This document shows positions 1 through 8,717 of a stretch of DNA of 64,000 nucleotides, piece after piece. Source of the stretch: Gelidibacter mesophilus DSM 14095. Its GTDB lineage: Bacteria > Bacteroidota > Bacteroidia > Flavobacteriales > Flavobacteriaceae. How positions within the stretch are numbered: position 1 is the stretch's first letter; each line of letters begins with the position of its first letter. Below the pieces are notes generated by a model, which was not told the DNA's origin, made no database searches, and saw only the letters and a program-made list of their open reading frames with translations. The stretch covers positions 124,001-188,000 of the forward strand of contig NZ_AUHD01000008.1 in the NCBI RefSeq assembly GCF_000423005.1, in the 5' to 3' direction. The position numbers were made by a program, and so were the translations under genes.

Positions 1-906
1 AGAAATCAATTTGATAGAAGCTGCTCCTTCAATAATAATGTATGGAATGCAGTGTATATACAACATGCCGATGGCAGCGTGGCACTTTATGGCCATATGA
101 AAAAGAATTCTCCAACTACAAAAAGTATTGGTGATATGGTAGAACGCGGAGAATACCTTGGGATTGTGGGAAGTTCAGGCAACTCCACCGGACCACATTT
201 ACATTTTGAAGTGTATTCATCCATTAATCCTGACGTGTTCATTGACCCTTTTGCGGGGAAATGCAATGACATGAATACAGATTCTTGGTGGGAAAATCAA
301 AAACCATATGTAAACACCAATATCAATGCGCTTTTGACACATTCCGCACCTCCTATTTTGCCTACATGTCCGGATCAGGAAATAACGAATGAAAAAAATA
401 TTTTTGCGCCTGGCGAAGAGGTTTATGTTGCAGTTTATTTAAGAGACCAAATGAAAGGGACTAAAATAAATCTAGAAGTTCTAAGACCGAATGGCTCAGT
501 ATATAATAATTGGGATTTTGATCTAGCAAAAGATTATTCCAGCTCTTATTGGTATTGGATAATTGAAGTACCTTCCGTGCAAGGCGAATGGACTTGGCGT
601 GCCACCTACCAAGGTCAAGTTTTAGATCATAAGTTTACAGTAAAAACATTGGGCATTGAAGATGAAGACTTCCAAACCGCTTCCATATATCCAAACCCGT
701 TTAATGACGTGGTCAATATCCAATCCAAGAGCCCTGTCAAAAAAGTATCCGTAGTGGATATTCTTGGAAAAACAGTAATGGCCAAAGCCAATGCTGCAGC
801 TAGCATCAATGAAATCAATCTCGAATCGTTATCTAAAGGCCTTTATTTTTTGACTTTGGAAGGGAATGACAATCAGAAAAAGATCATTAAAATGATTAAA
901 GAATAA
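1..906 (+). CDS. M23 peptidase with T9SS sorting domain (5' truncated)
   Basis: The frame is open from base 1, so the gene begins outside the window; the GTG at 52 is only an internal valine. The visible N-terminal part is the end of a LytM/M23 metallopeptidase domain: HADG, YGHM and the hallmark GPHLHFEVY, whose HxH pair would bind zinc; the first metal ligands lie upstream of the window. A beta-rich middle region of about 130 residues follows. The last 75 or so residues form a type A T9SS sorting domain (IYPNPFND start, LSKGLYFL near the end, basic tail). The protein is therefore probably exported by Sec and then by T9SS, and acts on peptidoglycan or extracellular peptide outside the cell. 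Class confidence is high; substrate unknown. Confidence 0.9.
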   Translation, partial: RNQFDRSCSFNNNVWNAVYIQHADGSVALYGHMKKNSPTTKSIGDMVERGEYLGIVGSSGNSTGPHLHFEVYSSINPDVFIDPFAGKCNDMNTDSWWENQKPYVNTNINALLTHSAPPILPTCPDQEITNEKNIFAPGEEVYVAVYLRDQMKGTKINLEVLRPNGSVYNNWDFDLAKDYSSSYWYWIIEVPSVQGEWTWRATYQGQVLDHKFTVKTLGIEDEDFQTASIYPNPFNDVVNIQSKSPVKKVSVVDILGKTVMAKANAAASINEINLESLSKGLYFLTLEGNDNQKKIIKMIKE

Positions 907-919
907 GACAGTTATCCAA

Positions 920-958
920 TTGACAGCAGTTGTAAGAGCTATTCTTAACTGCTGTCAA
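920..958. terminator. Intergenic hairpin between convergent genes
   Basis: A perfect 12-bp inverted repeat (TTGACAGCAGTT at 920-931, AACTGCTGTCAA at 947-958) with a loop that can pair further (AAGA with TCTT). It lies between the convergent M23 gene and trhO. No U-tract follows on either strand, so intrinsic termination is uncertain; it may act as a 3'-end-stabilising structure. Confidence 0.45.
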
Positions 959-991
959 GCGGAAACTACGGGTTCGTTGGGCCCAGAGAGT

Positions 992-2056
992 TTATTTTTC
1001 TAATATCTCAAAAATATTTCTTAAGTCCTGCTTGAAAGGCAAATGGTCAGCACGTCCTTTTTTAAAGATATCATTGCTATTTCCCTGACCTTTACGGAGT
1101 TCCTTTTGGGCCTCATAAGGTAATTGATGAACTTCCATACATGTGGTAGAACAACAGTTATCCATTTTCTCCTTACATTCCTCACATTGTATAAAAAGCA
1201 AATGACAGGCGTCATTGGCACAGTTAGTATGCAAATCAGCGGGTTTTCCACATTGATGGCAATGTGCAATCACATCATCAGAAATACGTTCTGAACGGCG
1301 CTCATCAAACACGAAATTTTTTCCGATAAACTTATTTTCGAGGCCTTTTTCATTAATCTGCCTCACATAATTGATGATACCACCATCCAATTGAAAAACA
1401 TTTTTAAAGCCTTTATGCTTATAATAGGCACTGGCTTTTTCGCAACGAATCCCTCCCGTGCAATACATCACCAAATTCTTATCTTCTTTATGGTCTTTTA
1501 AATCTTCCTCAATGATGTCCAAAGATTGCCTAAAAGTGTCCACATCAGGAGTTACAGCATTTTTAAAATGCCCTATTTCACTTTCATAGTGGTTGCGCAT
1601 ATCCACCAAAACCGTATTCTCATCTTCAATAAGCTCATTGAATCGCTCAGCATTGACATGAACACCTATATCAGTCACATCAAAAGTGGCATCGTTCAAT
1701 CCGTCCGCCACAATTTTATCACGCACTTTGATTTTTAGCTTCAAAAAAGCAAAATTATCTTGCTCTATGGCAATATTGAGCCTGACGTTTTCCAAAAAGG
1801 AAATACTGTCTAAATGGGTCTTGAAGGCTTCAAAATGATCCGCAGGTAGCGACAATTGGGCATTAATACCTTCATGTGCGACGTAAATCCTGCCAAGAAC
1901 GTCAAGGTCGTTCCAAGTTAAAAATAAATGGTTTCTAAAAGTTTCCGGATTGCCAATTTTGGCATACGCGTAGAAAGAAATAGTCAAGCGGTCTTTTCCG
2001 GCTTGCTCAATAAGTGCTGCTCTTTCTTTAGCGCTTAAGTTATTGTACAGTTGCAT
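992..2056 (-). CDS. trhO: tRNA uridine(34) hydroxylase TrhO (rhodanese family)
   Basis: 354 aa, the usual length for the TrhO/YceA family, which hydroxylates U34 of certain tRNAs using prephenate-derived chemistry as a first step to 5-oxyacetyl-uridine type wobble modification. An N-terminal acylphosphatase-like domain (about 1-125) is followed by a rhodanese domain (about 135-245) with the active-site loop C199-T-G-G-I-R-C205. The C-terminal part (about 265-310) is Cys-rich with CxxC and CC pairs and probably binds a metal, as in long family members. A good promoter box lies 31 bases upstream of the ATG. The gene is transcribed alone and converges on the M23 gene. Confidence 0.93.
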   Translation of the reverse strand: MQLYNNLSAKERAALIEQAGKDRLTISFYAYAKIGNPETFRNHLFLTWNDLDVLGRIYVAHEGINAQLSLPADHFEAFKTHLDSISFLENVRLNIAIEQDNFAFLKLKIKVRDKIVADGLNDATFDVTDIGVHVNAERFNELIEDENTVLVDMRNHYESEIGHFKNAVTPDVDTFRQSLDIIEEDLKDHKEDKNLVMYCTGGIRCEKASAYYKHKGFKNVFQLDGGIINYVRQINEKGLENKFIGKNFVFDERRSERISDDVIAHCHQCGKPADLHTNCANDACHLLFIQCEECKEKMDNCCSTTCMEVHQLPYEAQKELRKGQGNSNDIFKKGRADHLPFKQDLRNIFEILEK

Positions 2057-2087
2057 GCTATACTAATTTTTTAAGGTTAAAGTTGGG

Positions 2088-2095
2088 CAAAGGTA
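2088..2095 (-). promoter_or_regulatory. Promoter -7 box for trhO
   Basis: On the minus strand the sequence reads TACCTTTG, an exact match to the Bacteroidota -7 consensus TAnnTTTG, 31 bases before the trhO ATG. No clear TTG/TTTG -33 element is seen at the expected distance. Confidence 0.5.
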
Positions 2096-2105
2096 AGAAA
2101 AAAAG

Positions 2106-2154
2106 TTTTCAGAGTTTGGAGTTCAGGGTTCCAAATTTGGAATTTGGAATTTTT
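2106..2154. repeat. GGAATTTGGAATTTT-type dispersed repeat, copy 1
   Basis: Tandem-like short words (TCAGAGTTTGGAGTTCAG, then GGAATTTGGAATTTTT). A close relative with the same word order occurs at 7200-7233 upstream of trpS, so this is a dispersed intergenic repeat rather than chance low complexity. Confidence 0.6.
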
Positions 2155-2647
2155 GCATTGGGCAGTGAAAAATTTGAGAAATTAGGCATTAGGTATTGGG
2201 CGCCAGTTTTGAGAAACTCTGTGTAATCTTCGGGAAATATATTAAGCGTTGGTCACCACTCAACGCTCATAAAAAAAGCACCAAAGATTCCATCTCCAGT
2301 GTTTTTTTGAGGACTAACTCGTTACTACTATCTTTTAAATATTCATTTAGCAAATAGTCTACGAGCTAACCTCCATCAGCTTTACAATTGCCATTCAAAC
2401 AAATCGCAATTGAAACGCCCAATGTGGTGTTAAAAATAATTTTGTTAAAAAATCTCATCTGTTAGATTTTAAAGGTGATTTAAAGTCAGATGGAAGTTGT
2501 TACTTATAGAAAGTAAACTATTTCATAGCAAGATTTCCCAATCTTATTAGGTAGATGCACAAGGAATAAAAAGGTTGCGTCTTTAAATTTTTAAGATGAA
2601 AAAAAGTCGTATTTTAGCTTCAATAAAAATCAGAAAAAGAACGACAC

Positions 2648-3664
2648 ATGAGTAGTGAAAAAGAAGCAAAATTAAAAGCCCTAAAACTGACATTAGACAA
2701 GTTGGATAAAGCCTATGGCAAAGGGACTGTAATGAAAATGAGTGATAAATCTGTAGTGGATGTAGAGTCTATTTCTTCCGGTTCATTAGGTTTGGACATT
2801 GCGCTAGGAGTTGGTGGCTATCCACGTGGTAGGGTTATTGAAATATATGGACCAGAATCTTCTGGTAAAACAACCCTAACTTTGCATGCTATTGCTGAAG
2901 CACAAAAAGTTGGAGGAATAGCGGCATTTATCGATGCTGAGCATGCTTTTGATAGAACTTATGCCGAAAAACTAGGTGTAGACCTAGAAAACTTGATCAT
3001 TTCACAACCTGATAATGGAGAACAAGCCTTAGAAATTGCCGATAATTTAATCCGCTCCGGCGCAATTGATATTGTGGTGATAGATTCAGTGGCGGCATTG
3101 ACTCCAAAAAGTGAGATTGAAGGTGAAATGGGAGATTCGAAAATGGGATTGCACGCCCGATTAATGTCTCAAGCCTTAAGAAAATTAACGGGCTCCATCA
3201 GTAAAACCAACTGTACGGTTATTTTTATTAACCAGTTGCGTGAAAAGATTGGAGTGATGTTTGGTAATCCTGAAACAACTACGGGAGGTAACGCATTAAA
3301 ATTCTATGCCTCTGTAAGGTTAGATATCAGGCGTTCTACACAGATCAAAGAAACCGACGGCAACGTAATGGGTAACAAAACACGTGTTAAAGTGGTGAAA
3401 AACAAAGTTGCACCACCATTTAAGTTGGCCGAATTTGACATAATGTATGGCGAAGGAATTTCCAAAGTGGGTGAAATCTTAGACATTGCCGTTGAAAACG
3501 AAATCATCAAGAAAAGTGGTTCATGGTTCAGTTATGGAGACACCAAGTTAGGTCAAGGTAGAGATGCCGTTAAAGCCTTAATAAAAGACAATCCGGAATT
3601 GATGGATGAACTAGAGGCCAAAGTTAGAGTAATCGCTAAGGCTGCTGCTTCTGGTGACGACTAA
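2648..3664 (+). CDS. recA: Recombinase RecA
   Basis: 338 aa, typical RecA length. Walker [10 protein letters not shown] at residues 68-76, Walker [11 protein letters not shown] at about 141-150, the RecA signature around ALRKLTGSI, and the L2 loop region [21 protein letters not shown] split over about 200-220. RecA forms the filament on single-stranded DNA for homologous recombination and stimulates LexA-type self-cleavage where LexA exists. Monocistronic, with a strong terminator at 3701. The ATG at 2648 matches family N-termini. Confidence 0.98.
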   Translation: MSSEKEAKLKALKLTLDKLDKAYGKGTVMKMSDKSVVDVESISSGSLGLDIALGVGGYPRGRVIEIYGPESSGKTTLTLHAIAEAQKVGGIAAFIDAEHAFDRTYAEKLGVDLENLIISQPDNGEQALEIADNLIRSGAIDIVVIDSVAALTPKSEIEGEMGDSKMGLHARLMSQALRKLTGSISKTNCTVIFINQLREKIGVMFGNPETTTGGNALKFYASVRLDIRRSTQIKETDGNVMGNKTRVKVVKNKVAPPFKLAEFDIMYGEGISKVGEILDIAVENEIIKKSGSWFSYGDTKLGQGRDAVKALIKDNPELMDELEAKVRVIAKAAASGDD

Positions 3665-3700
3665 AACAATTCATTTAAGCAGTAAAACAGTGTCATATAT

Positions 3701-3730
3701 AAAAATCCCTTTTTTCGAGGGATTTTTTTT
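3701..3730 (+). terminator. Rho-independent terminator of recA
   Basis: Stem AAAAATCCC (3701-3709) and GGGATTTTT (3719-3727) with a 9-base loop, running directly into a T tract, 37 bases after the recA stop. Confidence 0.85.
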
Positions 3731-3802
3731 GTTTTTAACGCAACCTTTAAGACTATAGCACATCTACATTATGAAAAAGAAAAATACCCTAATTCTATTT
3801 TT

Positions 3803-4219
3803 ATGAAAAAGTTAGTTTTTTTATGCGTTGTGCTGCTATCATTAGCTTCTTGTAGCTTTGATGATTCCAACGATTTCTATAATGAAATCTTACCTATTGA
3901 AAGCGTTGACATTCCAGAAGAATTTGTTCTTGGTGAGGTATATCCTATCACAGTAACTTATATTCGACCTGCTGGCTGTTATGTATTTAATGATTTCTAT
4001 TATACACGCGAATTGAATCAGCGCACCGTAGCGGTGGTTAACGCTGTGTATCCCAACCAAAATTGCGGACTTCCCGAAGAGGGAGAAGCTGAAGCCACAT
4101 TCAACTTTAAAGTGACCAGCAATGGCACTTATATCTTTAAATTTTGGCAGGGCAAAGATGAAAGCGGCACAGATTTATATTATATTGTAGAAGTACCAGT
4201 AGTAGAACCAGACGCGTAA
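3803..4219 (+). CDS. Small lipoprotein, function unknown
   Basis: 138 aa. The N-terminus is a lipoprotein signal peptide with lipobox LASC and lipidated Cys17, followed by an acidic stretch (SFDDSND) typical of Bacteroidota lipoproteins. The mature part is predicted to be beta-rich, has two Cys (in AGCYV and QNCGL) that could form a disulfide, and ends in VVEP. The pattern resembles small immunoglobulin-like lipoproteins. It precedes the sigma factor by 25 bases and could be co-transcribed. I do not recognise a named family. Confidence 0.75.
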   Translation: MKKLVFLCVVLLSLASCSFDDSNDFYNEILPIESVDIPEEFVLGEVYPITVTYIRPAGCYVFNDFYYTRELNQRTVAVVNAVYPNQNCGLPEEGEAEATFNFKVTSNGTYIFKFWQGKDESGTDLYYIVEVPVVEPDA

Positions 4220-4244
4220 ATCAATCACTAATACTAAAAAACCT

Positions 4245-4787
4245 GTGAGTTTAGAACAACTCATTATCAGTTGTAAAAAAAATGATGCTAAAGCGCAAAG
4301 CCAAATATACAAGCTCTTTTCGAGCAAATTATTCTCGCTTTGTCTTAAGTATTCAAAAAATTATGCGGAGGCACAGGACAATCTGCAAGACGCCTTTGTG
4401 ACCATTTTTAAAAAAATGGATCAGTTTAGTCATAAAGGTTCTTTGGAAGGTTGGATGAAACGCATCACTATCAATACAGCGCTTCAGCGATATAGAAGTG
4501 TTGGCGTTTTTGATCTTGTCAATGAAGCTCAAATAGAAGATGTTGAAGTTGAAATTGATGAAGAGACCATCAGTCTGGATTTTTTATTAGGCATCATTCA
4601 AGAATTGCCTGATAGATACCGGTTGGTATTCAATCTTTACGTATTAGATGGTTATTCCCATCAGGAAGTGGCTGAGATGCTTGATATTTCAACCGGAACT
4701 TCAAAGTCAAATCTTTCTAGGGCCAGAATGATTTTAAAAGAGAAAATAGAACATTATAAAGTACGAGATAATTCGCAAAGTTTATAA
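4245..4787 (+). CDS. ECF-type RNA polymerase sigma factor
   Basis: 180 aa, sigma-70 family, ECF group. Region 2 covers about residues 10-80 (AEAQDNLQDAFVTIFKKM, the -10-binding helix) and region 4 about 115-170, with the helix-turn-helix YSHQEVAEMLDISTGTSKSN. The start is a GTG at 4245, chosen because it places region 2 at the normal distance from the N-terminus; no in-frame ATG is nearby. The stop TAA (4785-4787) is immediately followed by the ATG of the next gene, a tight sigma/partner arrangement. Flavobacterial ECF genes placed like this are usually controlled by the adjacent membrane protein. Confidence 0.9.
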   Translation: MSLEQLIISCKKNDAKAQSQIYKLFSSKLFSLCLKYSKNYAEAQDNLQDAFVTIFKKMDQFSHKGSLEGWMKRITINTALQRYRSVGVFDLVNEAQIEDVEVEIDEETISLDFLLGIIQELPDRYRLVFNLYVLDGYSHQEVAEMLDISTGTSKSNLSRARMILKEKIEHYKVRDNSQSL

Positions 4788-6320
4788 ATGAATGATAAAA
4801 AACATATAGACCGTCTGTTTCAGGAGAAATTCAAAGATTTTGAAGCAACTCCTGATGCTGCTGTATGGCACACTATACACAATACCTTGCATAAAGATAA
4901 ACACAAGCGGCGTGTGATTCCGATATGGTGGTTTGCAGGAGGCGCTGCTGCTCTTTTAATATTATTGTTGACGGTTGGAAATATTTTTAAGAATGGTGAA
5001 GCATTTGACCAACCTGAACCACATATGGTTGGTACGGAAAACAATCAAAGCACCTCTGAATCCAAAGAAAACAGCATAAATGATGGCATTGAAACTCTTT
5101 CAAAAGCAACTGCCAATGCCATTGCAGATACTGATACCTCTGAAGATACATATGCGAACTCAAAGAAGAACACTTATAATCAAAATGCAACTAATACCGG
5201 GACAACAGCAATCACCATTGCCGATGATGCTATCCCCAAGAGTAACAGCATCAATGGATCCAATTCAAAAGCTGAATTGAACTCTTTAGAAAAAGACAGA
5301 ATAGTTGTTTCCAATTCTAAAGAAGAAAGCGTTGCAAAAAATACCGCAGATCCTCAGTCATATAATTCCAACAAGGAGGATTTTAACCAAATTCATAAAC
5401 GTGCTAAAACAATCCTTAAAACCGATAAAGCACCACCTAAAATTGCCAAAGTTACAGATCAGACTATTGCAAATGATTCAGAAACACTCAAAGAAAACAA
5501 AGAGCTCATCGCTTTAAGCGATAAAGGTGAAAATATTGAGGAAGCTATTGCCAAAGCCAACCCAACAAATGAAGAAGAAAAAAAAGAGCAACCAAACAGG
5601 TGGAACATCACCCCAAATGTGGCACCTGTTTATTTTAATAGTTTAGGCAAAGGCTCCACCATTGCGAATCAGTTTGTAAATAACAATAAGAGCGGCGAGG
5701 TCAATATGAGCTATGGCATAAATAGCAGTTATGCAGTTACTGATAAGCTAAAACTTAGAGCTGGGATCAATAAAGTCAATTTAGGTTATCGTACCGACGG
5801 TGTTATGGCAATTAAAGATGTAAACAGTTTTAGTGGTAACGCTTCTGGAAATGAAGCATTGAAGAATATAACCTTTAACAACCAGTCCAAATCCGATGCT
5901 TATTTAAGTACCTCCAGCATCAATTCAGATACAGCGCCACAATTTGTGGTGTCCAATTTAGACGGCGCTCTAGAACAGCAATTTGGTTATATTGAAGTGC
6001 CTTTGGAAGTGGAATATAGCATCATTGACCGCAAATTTGGATTTAACGTTATTGGAGGATTTAGCACGCTTTTCCTTAGCAATAATGACATCTATTCTGT
6101 TTTGGATAGCTCAAGAGTTCTTGTAGGCGAGGCTAATAACATTAACAGTACAAGTTATAGTGCCAATTTCGGGTTAGGGTTTAATTATGACATATCGCAT
6201 GCCTTAAAACTAAATCTTGAGCCGATGTTCAAATATCAAATAAACACTTTCACCAATACTTCAGGCGAATTTAGGCCTTATTTTATTGGTGTTTACACCG
6301 GATTTAGTTTTAAATTTTAG
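4788..6320 (+). CDS. Membrane-anchored protein with C-terminal barrel-like domain (sigma partner)
   Basis: 510 aa. Residues 1-44 are a short cytoplasmic segment (IDRLFQEKFKDFEATP), 45-66 a single transmembrane helix, about 70-265 a polar Asn/Ser/Lys/Glu-rich linker of low complexity, and about 270-510 a beta-rich region with alternating hydrophobic strands ending in GFSFKF, as in outer-membrane beta-barrel proteins. It starts directly after the sigma-factor stop, so its N-terminal segment is a candidate anti-sigma contact; that role is inference. The length of the linker would suffice to cross the periplasm. Bacteroidota proteins annotated 'outer membrane beta-barrel' after ECF sigma genes look like this. 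Confidence 0.8.
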   Translation: MNDKKHIDRLFQEKFKDFEATPDAAVWHTIHNTLHKDKHKRRVIPIWWFAGGAAALLILLLTVGNIFKNGEAFDQPEPHMVGTENNQSTSESKENSINDGIETLSKATANAIADTDTSEDTYANSKKNTYNQNATNTGTTAITIADDAIPKSNSINGSNSKAELNSLEKDRIVVSNSKEESVAKNTADPQSYNSNKEDFNQIHKRAKTILKTDKAPPKIAKVTDQTIANDSETLKENKELIALSDKGENIEEAIAKANPTNEEEKKEQPNRWNITPNVAPVYFNSLGKGSTIANQFVNNNKSGEVNMSYGINSSYAVTDKLKLRAGINKVNLGYRTDGVMAIKDVNSFSGNASGNEALKNITFNNQSKSDAYLSTSSINSDTAPQFVVSNLDGALEQQFGYIEVPLEVEYSIIDRKFGFNVIGGFSTLFLSNNDIYSVLDSSRVLVGEANNINSTSYSANFGLGFNYDISHALKLNLEPMFKYQINTFTNTSGEFRPYFIGVYTGFSFKF

Positions 6321-6364
6321 ATTGTTAGTTGGTTAGGTAGTTATTGCAATAGGCAATAATGATG

Positions 6365-6397
6365 AAAAAGCTGCTCTGTGCCTAGAGCGGCTTTTTT
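6365..6397. terminator. Bidirectional terminator between convergent genes
   Basis: AAAAAGCTGCTCT pairs with AGAGCGGCTTTTT (one G-U pair), loop GTGCCT, with A-run on the left and T-run on the right, so it can serve both strands. The right T tract runs into the stop codon of the minus-strand acyltransferase. Confidence 0.8.
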
Positions 6398-7139
6398 AGT
6401 TTTTTTGATAGGCTAATAATTGCTCATATATCGTGGTCCGCGCGCGTTCATTAAGCGCTTTGGCATCCTTTGAAGTGAGGCCATCCGTACTTAAAAATGG
6501 ATGGACCTTAACCCGCATTTTCCCTGGACCTCCACTAAAAAAGACATAAGAAAAACGATCTTTATTATCAGCAAAAGTTATTGGTACAATAGGAATTTGA
6601 TGGTTGATTGCCAATCGGAAGGCTCCGTCCTTAAACGCATCTAAAATCATCGATGTGTCATCTGGCACACCCCCTTCGGGAAAAATACAAATACTCAAAC
6701 CTTGTTTTAGGCGTTTTTGGGCTCTTAAAAACACCGCCTTTCTGCTCTTTTCAGAACTTCTATCCACCAAAATACAGGTACGCTTATAAAAAAATCCGAA
6801 GAGTGGAATTTTGGCCAACTCAGCCTTACCCACAAAAACGAACGGATTTTTGACACTCACCAGCATCAACATGATGTCTGCCATTGACGTATGGTTGGCA
6901 ATAAACATATAACTTTTGTTAGGCTCTGGCGTCTGTTCTCTTTTAATGATTATCCTAAAACCCATCCCTATCAAAATAATTTTCGCCCATAAGCGCGCCA
7001 GTTTAAAAAAATAGGGATACCATTCTTCTTTTAAGATAGAGAGAATCAAAATCGGAAATAGTATCAGGATAGGTAAGGTTACCAAGACGTAAAACCAAAT
7101 GCGGTAAAGGATCCAAAATGGGTATTTAAAAAATTTCAT
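6396..7139 (-). CDS. plsC: 1-acyl-sn-glycerol-3-phosphate acyltransferase (PlsC family)
   Basis: 247 aa. The N-terminal 60 residues contain one or two hydrophobic helices that anchor the enzyme to the inner membrane. Acyltransferase block I is NHTSMAD (residues 82-88, the HX4D catalytic pair) and block III is FPEGG at about 155-159; PIVPITF is block IV. The family transfers a second acyl chain to lysophosphatidic acid in phospholipid synthesis. A promoter box TAGTTTTG ends exactly five bases before the ATG, so the mRNA may be nearly leaderless. It could also be a lyso-ornithine-lipid-type acyltransferase; family members are hard to separate by motif alone. Confidence 0.85.
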   Translation of the reverse strand: MKFFKYPFWILYRIWFYVLVTLPILILFPILILSILKEEWYPYFFKLARLWAKIILIGMGFRIIIKREQTPEPNKSYMFIANHTSMADIMLMLVSVKNPFVFVGKAELAKIPLFGFFYKRTCILVDRSSEKSRKAVFLRAQKRLKQGLSICIFPEGGVPDDTSMILDAFKDGAFRLAINHQIPIVPITFADNKDRFSYVFFSGGPGKMRVKVHPFLSTDGLTSKDAKALNERARTTIYEQLLAYQKN

Positions 7140-7144
7140 CGGCT

Positions 7145-7152
7145 CAAAACTA
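7145..7152 (-). promoter_or_regulatory. Promoter -7 box for the acyltransferase, 5 nt before ATG
   Basis: Minus-strand TAGTTTTG matches TAnnTTTG exactly. Only five bases (AGCCG) separate it from the ATG at 7139, which would put the transcription start at or next to the start codon. Confidence 0.5.
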
Positions 7153-7162
7153 ATTAAATTAA

Positions 7163-7193
7163 TTGAGCTATTGTTTGAAAAAAAGTACCTTTG
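7163..7193 (+). promoter_or_regulatory. Promoter for trpS
   Basis: TTG at 7163-7165, a 20-base spacer, then TACCTTTG at 7186-7193, a good Bacteroidota sigma-A promoter. It predicts a leader of about 80 nt before the trpS ATG. Confidence 0.6.
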
Positions 7194-7199
7194 CTGAAG

Positions 7200-7233
7200 G
7201 TTCAGAGTTCAGAGTTTTGGAATTTGGAATTTT
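7200..7233. repeat. GGAATTTGGAATTTT-type dispersed repeat, copy 2
   Basis: TCAGAGTTCAGAGTTTTGG followed by AATTTGGAATTTT, the same order of words as at 2106-2154. It lies in the presumed 5' leader of trpS. Confidence 0.6.
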
Positions 7234-7278
7234 ATTATTGTTTAATTAAAAGAGATTCCCGTTTTCTCGGGAAATGTT

Positions 7279-8247
7279 ATGGCAAGAATACTTACAGGCA
7301 TACAAAGCACAAACACCCCACATTTAGGAAATATTTTAGGCGCCATCCTCCCGGCAATTGAAATGGCAAATGACACTAAAAACAATTCGTTTTTATTTAT
7401 TGCAGACATGCATTCTCTAACACAGATCAAGGATGCAGACATTTTAAGACACAATACCAATAGCGTGGCAGCAACATGGCTGGCCTTTGGTTTGGATATT
7501 GAAAAAGTGGTATTCTATCGCCAGAGTGATGTACCTCAAACAACAGAACTCTCTTGGTATCTCAGTTGTTTTTTTCCTTTTCAGCGCCTCACCTTGGCGC
7601 ATGGCTTCAAAGATAAAGCTGACCGGCTTGAAGATGTGAACGCAGGGTTATTTACCTACCCTATGTTGATGGCGGCTGACATTTTGTTATATGATGCTGA
7701 AATAATTCCCGTAGGAAAAGACCAATTGCAACATATTGAGATGACCCGTGATGTGGCTTCTCGATTTCATGCAAAATTTGGCGAAACTTTCGTGATACCA
7801 GAAGGCAAAATTCAAGAAAGCGGGATGCTTATTCCCGGAACCGATGGCGCAAAAATGAGCAAAAGCAAAAACAATTTTATCAATATATTTTTACCTGAAA
7901 AGCAGTTGCGCAAACAAATTATGTCCATTGAAACGGATAGTACGCCTTTAGAAGATCCTAAAGACTGGAGTACTTGTAATTGTTTTGCTCTTTATAGTTT
8001 GTTAGCTTCTTATGGAGAAACCCATGAAATGAAGCAAAATTACGAACAAGGAAATTATGGCTACGGACATGCCAAACAAGCTTTATTTGAATTGATCCTC
8101 TCAAAGTTTGAAACTCCTCGTGAGCGCTACCACTATTTTATGGGGCATTTGGACGAAATAGACAAAGCTCTCTCGGTTGGTGCTGAAAAAGCAAAAGTCG
8201 TAGCTGATGACGTTTTGGGACGGGTTCGAAAGAAATTGGGATATTAG
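7279..8247 (+). CDS. trpS: Tryptophan--tRNA ligase
   Basis: 322 aa class I aminoacyl-tRNA synthetase of the usual bacterial length. The HIGH-type motif is TPHLGN (residues 13-18) and the KMSKS loop is KMSKS at 192-196; GIQ and the segment VPVGKDQLQHIEMTRD-like (here IIPVGKDQLQHIEMTRD) are standard TrpRS blocks. It charges tRNA-Trp with tryptophan using ATP. Single gene with its own promoter; converges on dprA across a repeat-rich spacer. Confidence 0.97.
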   Translation: MARILTGIQSTNTPHLGNILGAILPAIEMANDTKNNSFLFIADMHSLTQIKDADILRHNTNSVAATWLAFGLDIEKVVFYRQSDVPQTTELSWYLSCFFPFQRLTLAHGFKDKADRLEDVNAGLFTYPMLMAADILLYDAEIIPVGKDQLQHIEMTRDVASRFHAKFGETFVIPEGKIQESGMLIPGTDGAKMSKSKNNFINIFLPEKQLRKQIMSIETDSTPLEDPKDWSTCNCFALYSLLASYGETHEMKQNYEQGNYGYGHAKQALFELILSKFETPRERYHYFMGHLDEIDKALSVGAEKAKVVADDVLGRVRKKLGY

Positions 8248-8717
8248 CCAATTCCCTGCGAAGGCAGTGATCTCGTAATTCAGAAGACCATCTACACTAA
8301 CATTTAATTCAAATTATACCTAAGTTAGAGGTAGACTTTGAAATTAAGTGTTCAGTTAAAAACCTCAAGACTCCTGCCTGCGCCGGAATTTAAAATCTAG
8401 ACTTCTGCTCCTTTTAAAGGAGGAGTGTCTTCTGCTTCGAAAAAAAAGCAGAAGACGAGGTGGTTACACCGTGGTCAAAAACTATTCAGTTTTGAAAAAA
8501 ACATCCTCGAAGAACCTAAAGCAATCTCATTTCGACAAGCTCAACGAAAATCACAGGAATTAATTTAACCCTTCCGTCTTTGAGCTCTCCCCAGCTCAAA
8601 TTTAACATCCCTTGAGAGGAAAGGAATTTAAAAAATAGTCTTAATCTAAGATGTGAATAGGTTTTTAAAATGGAGTATTTAGATTTAAACTTCAATATAC
8701 CTGTCTGCCCAGGAATC
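8248..8717. repeat. 470-bp intergenic region made of repeat debris
   Basis: No gene found. The spacer holds three degenerate CCTGCC-type palindromes (8254-8267, 8372-8389, 8700-8716), a perfect hairpin (8427-8456), an 'ATTTCGACAAGCTCAACGA' element near 8528 that resembles a stretch at about 15200-15235, and CTCTCCCC/GAGAGGAAAGGAATTT elements. It looks like a site where several short intergenic repeat families have accumulated between two convergent genes. Confidence 0.6.
8427..8456. repeat. Perfect 11-bp inverted repeat
   Basis: GTCTTCTGCTT (8427-8437) and AAGCAGAAGAC (8446-8456) around an A-rich loop. There is no T tract after either arm, so it is a repeat element rather than a clear terminator, although it sits between two convergent genes. 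Confidence 0.65.

Larger units (their letters stand above)
2057..2647. other. 591-bp intergenic region before recA
   Basis: Divergent region between trhO and recA. It holds the trhO promoter box, a degenerate direct repeat at 2106-2154, and a 7-bp inverted repeat (AGCGTTG 2245-2251, CAACGCT 2261-2267) without a U-tract. No convincing small gene was found. A recA promoter is not clear: TATTTTAG at 2610-2617 is one base off the -7 consensus. No recognisable SOS box was found by eye. Confidence 0.5.

Noticed and set aside
2610-2617. recA promoter box TATTTTAG
   Set aside because: One mismatch to TAnnTTTG and no TTG element at the right distance; not called.
3771-3806. 11-aa leader peptide before the lipoprotein (ATG at 3771 to TGA overlapping the next ATG)
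   Set aside because: Very short, low-complexity AT-rich frame; the ATGA overlap is likely chance.
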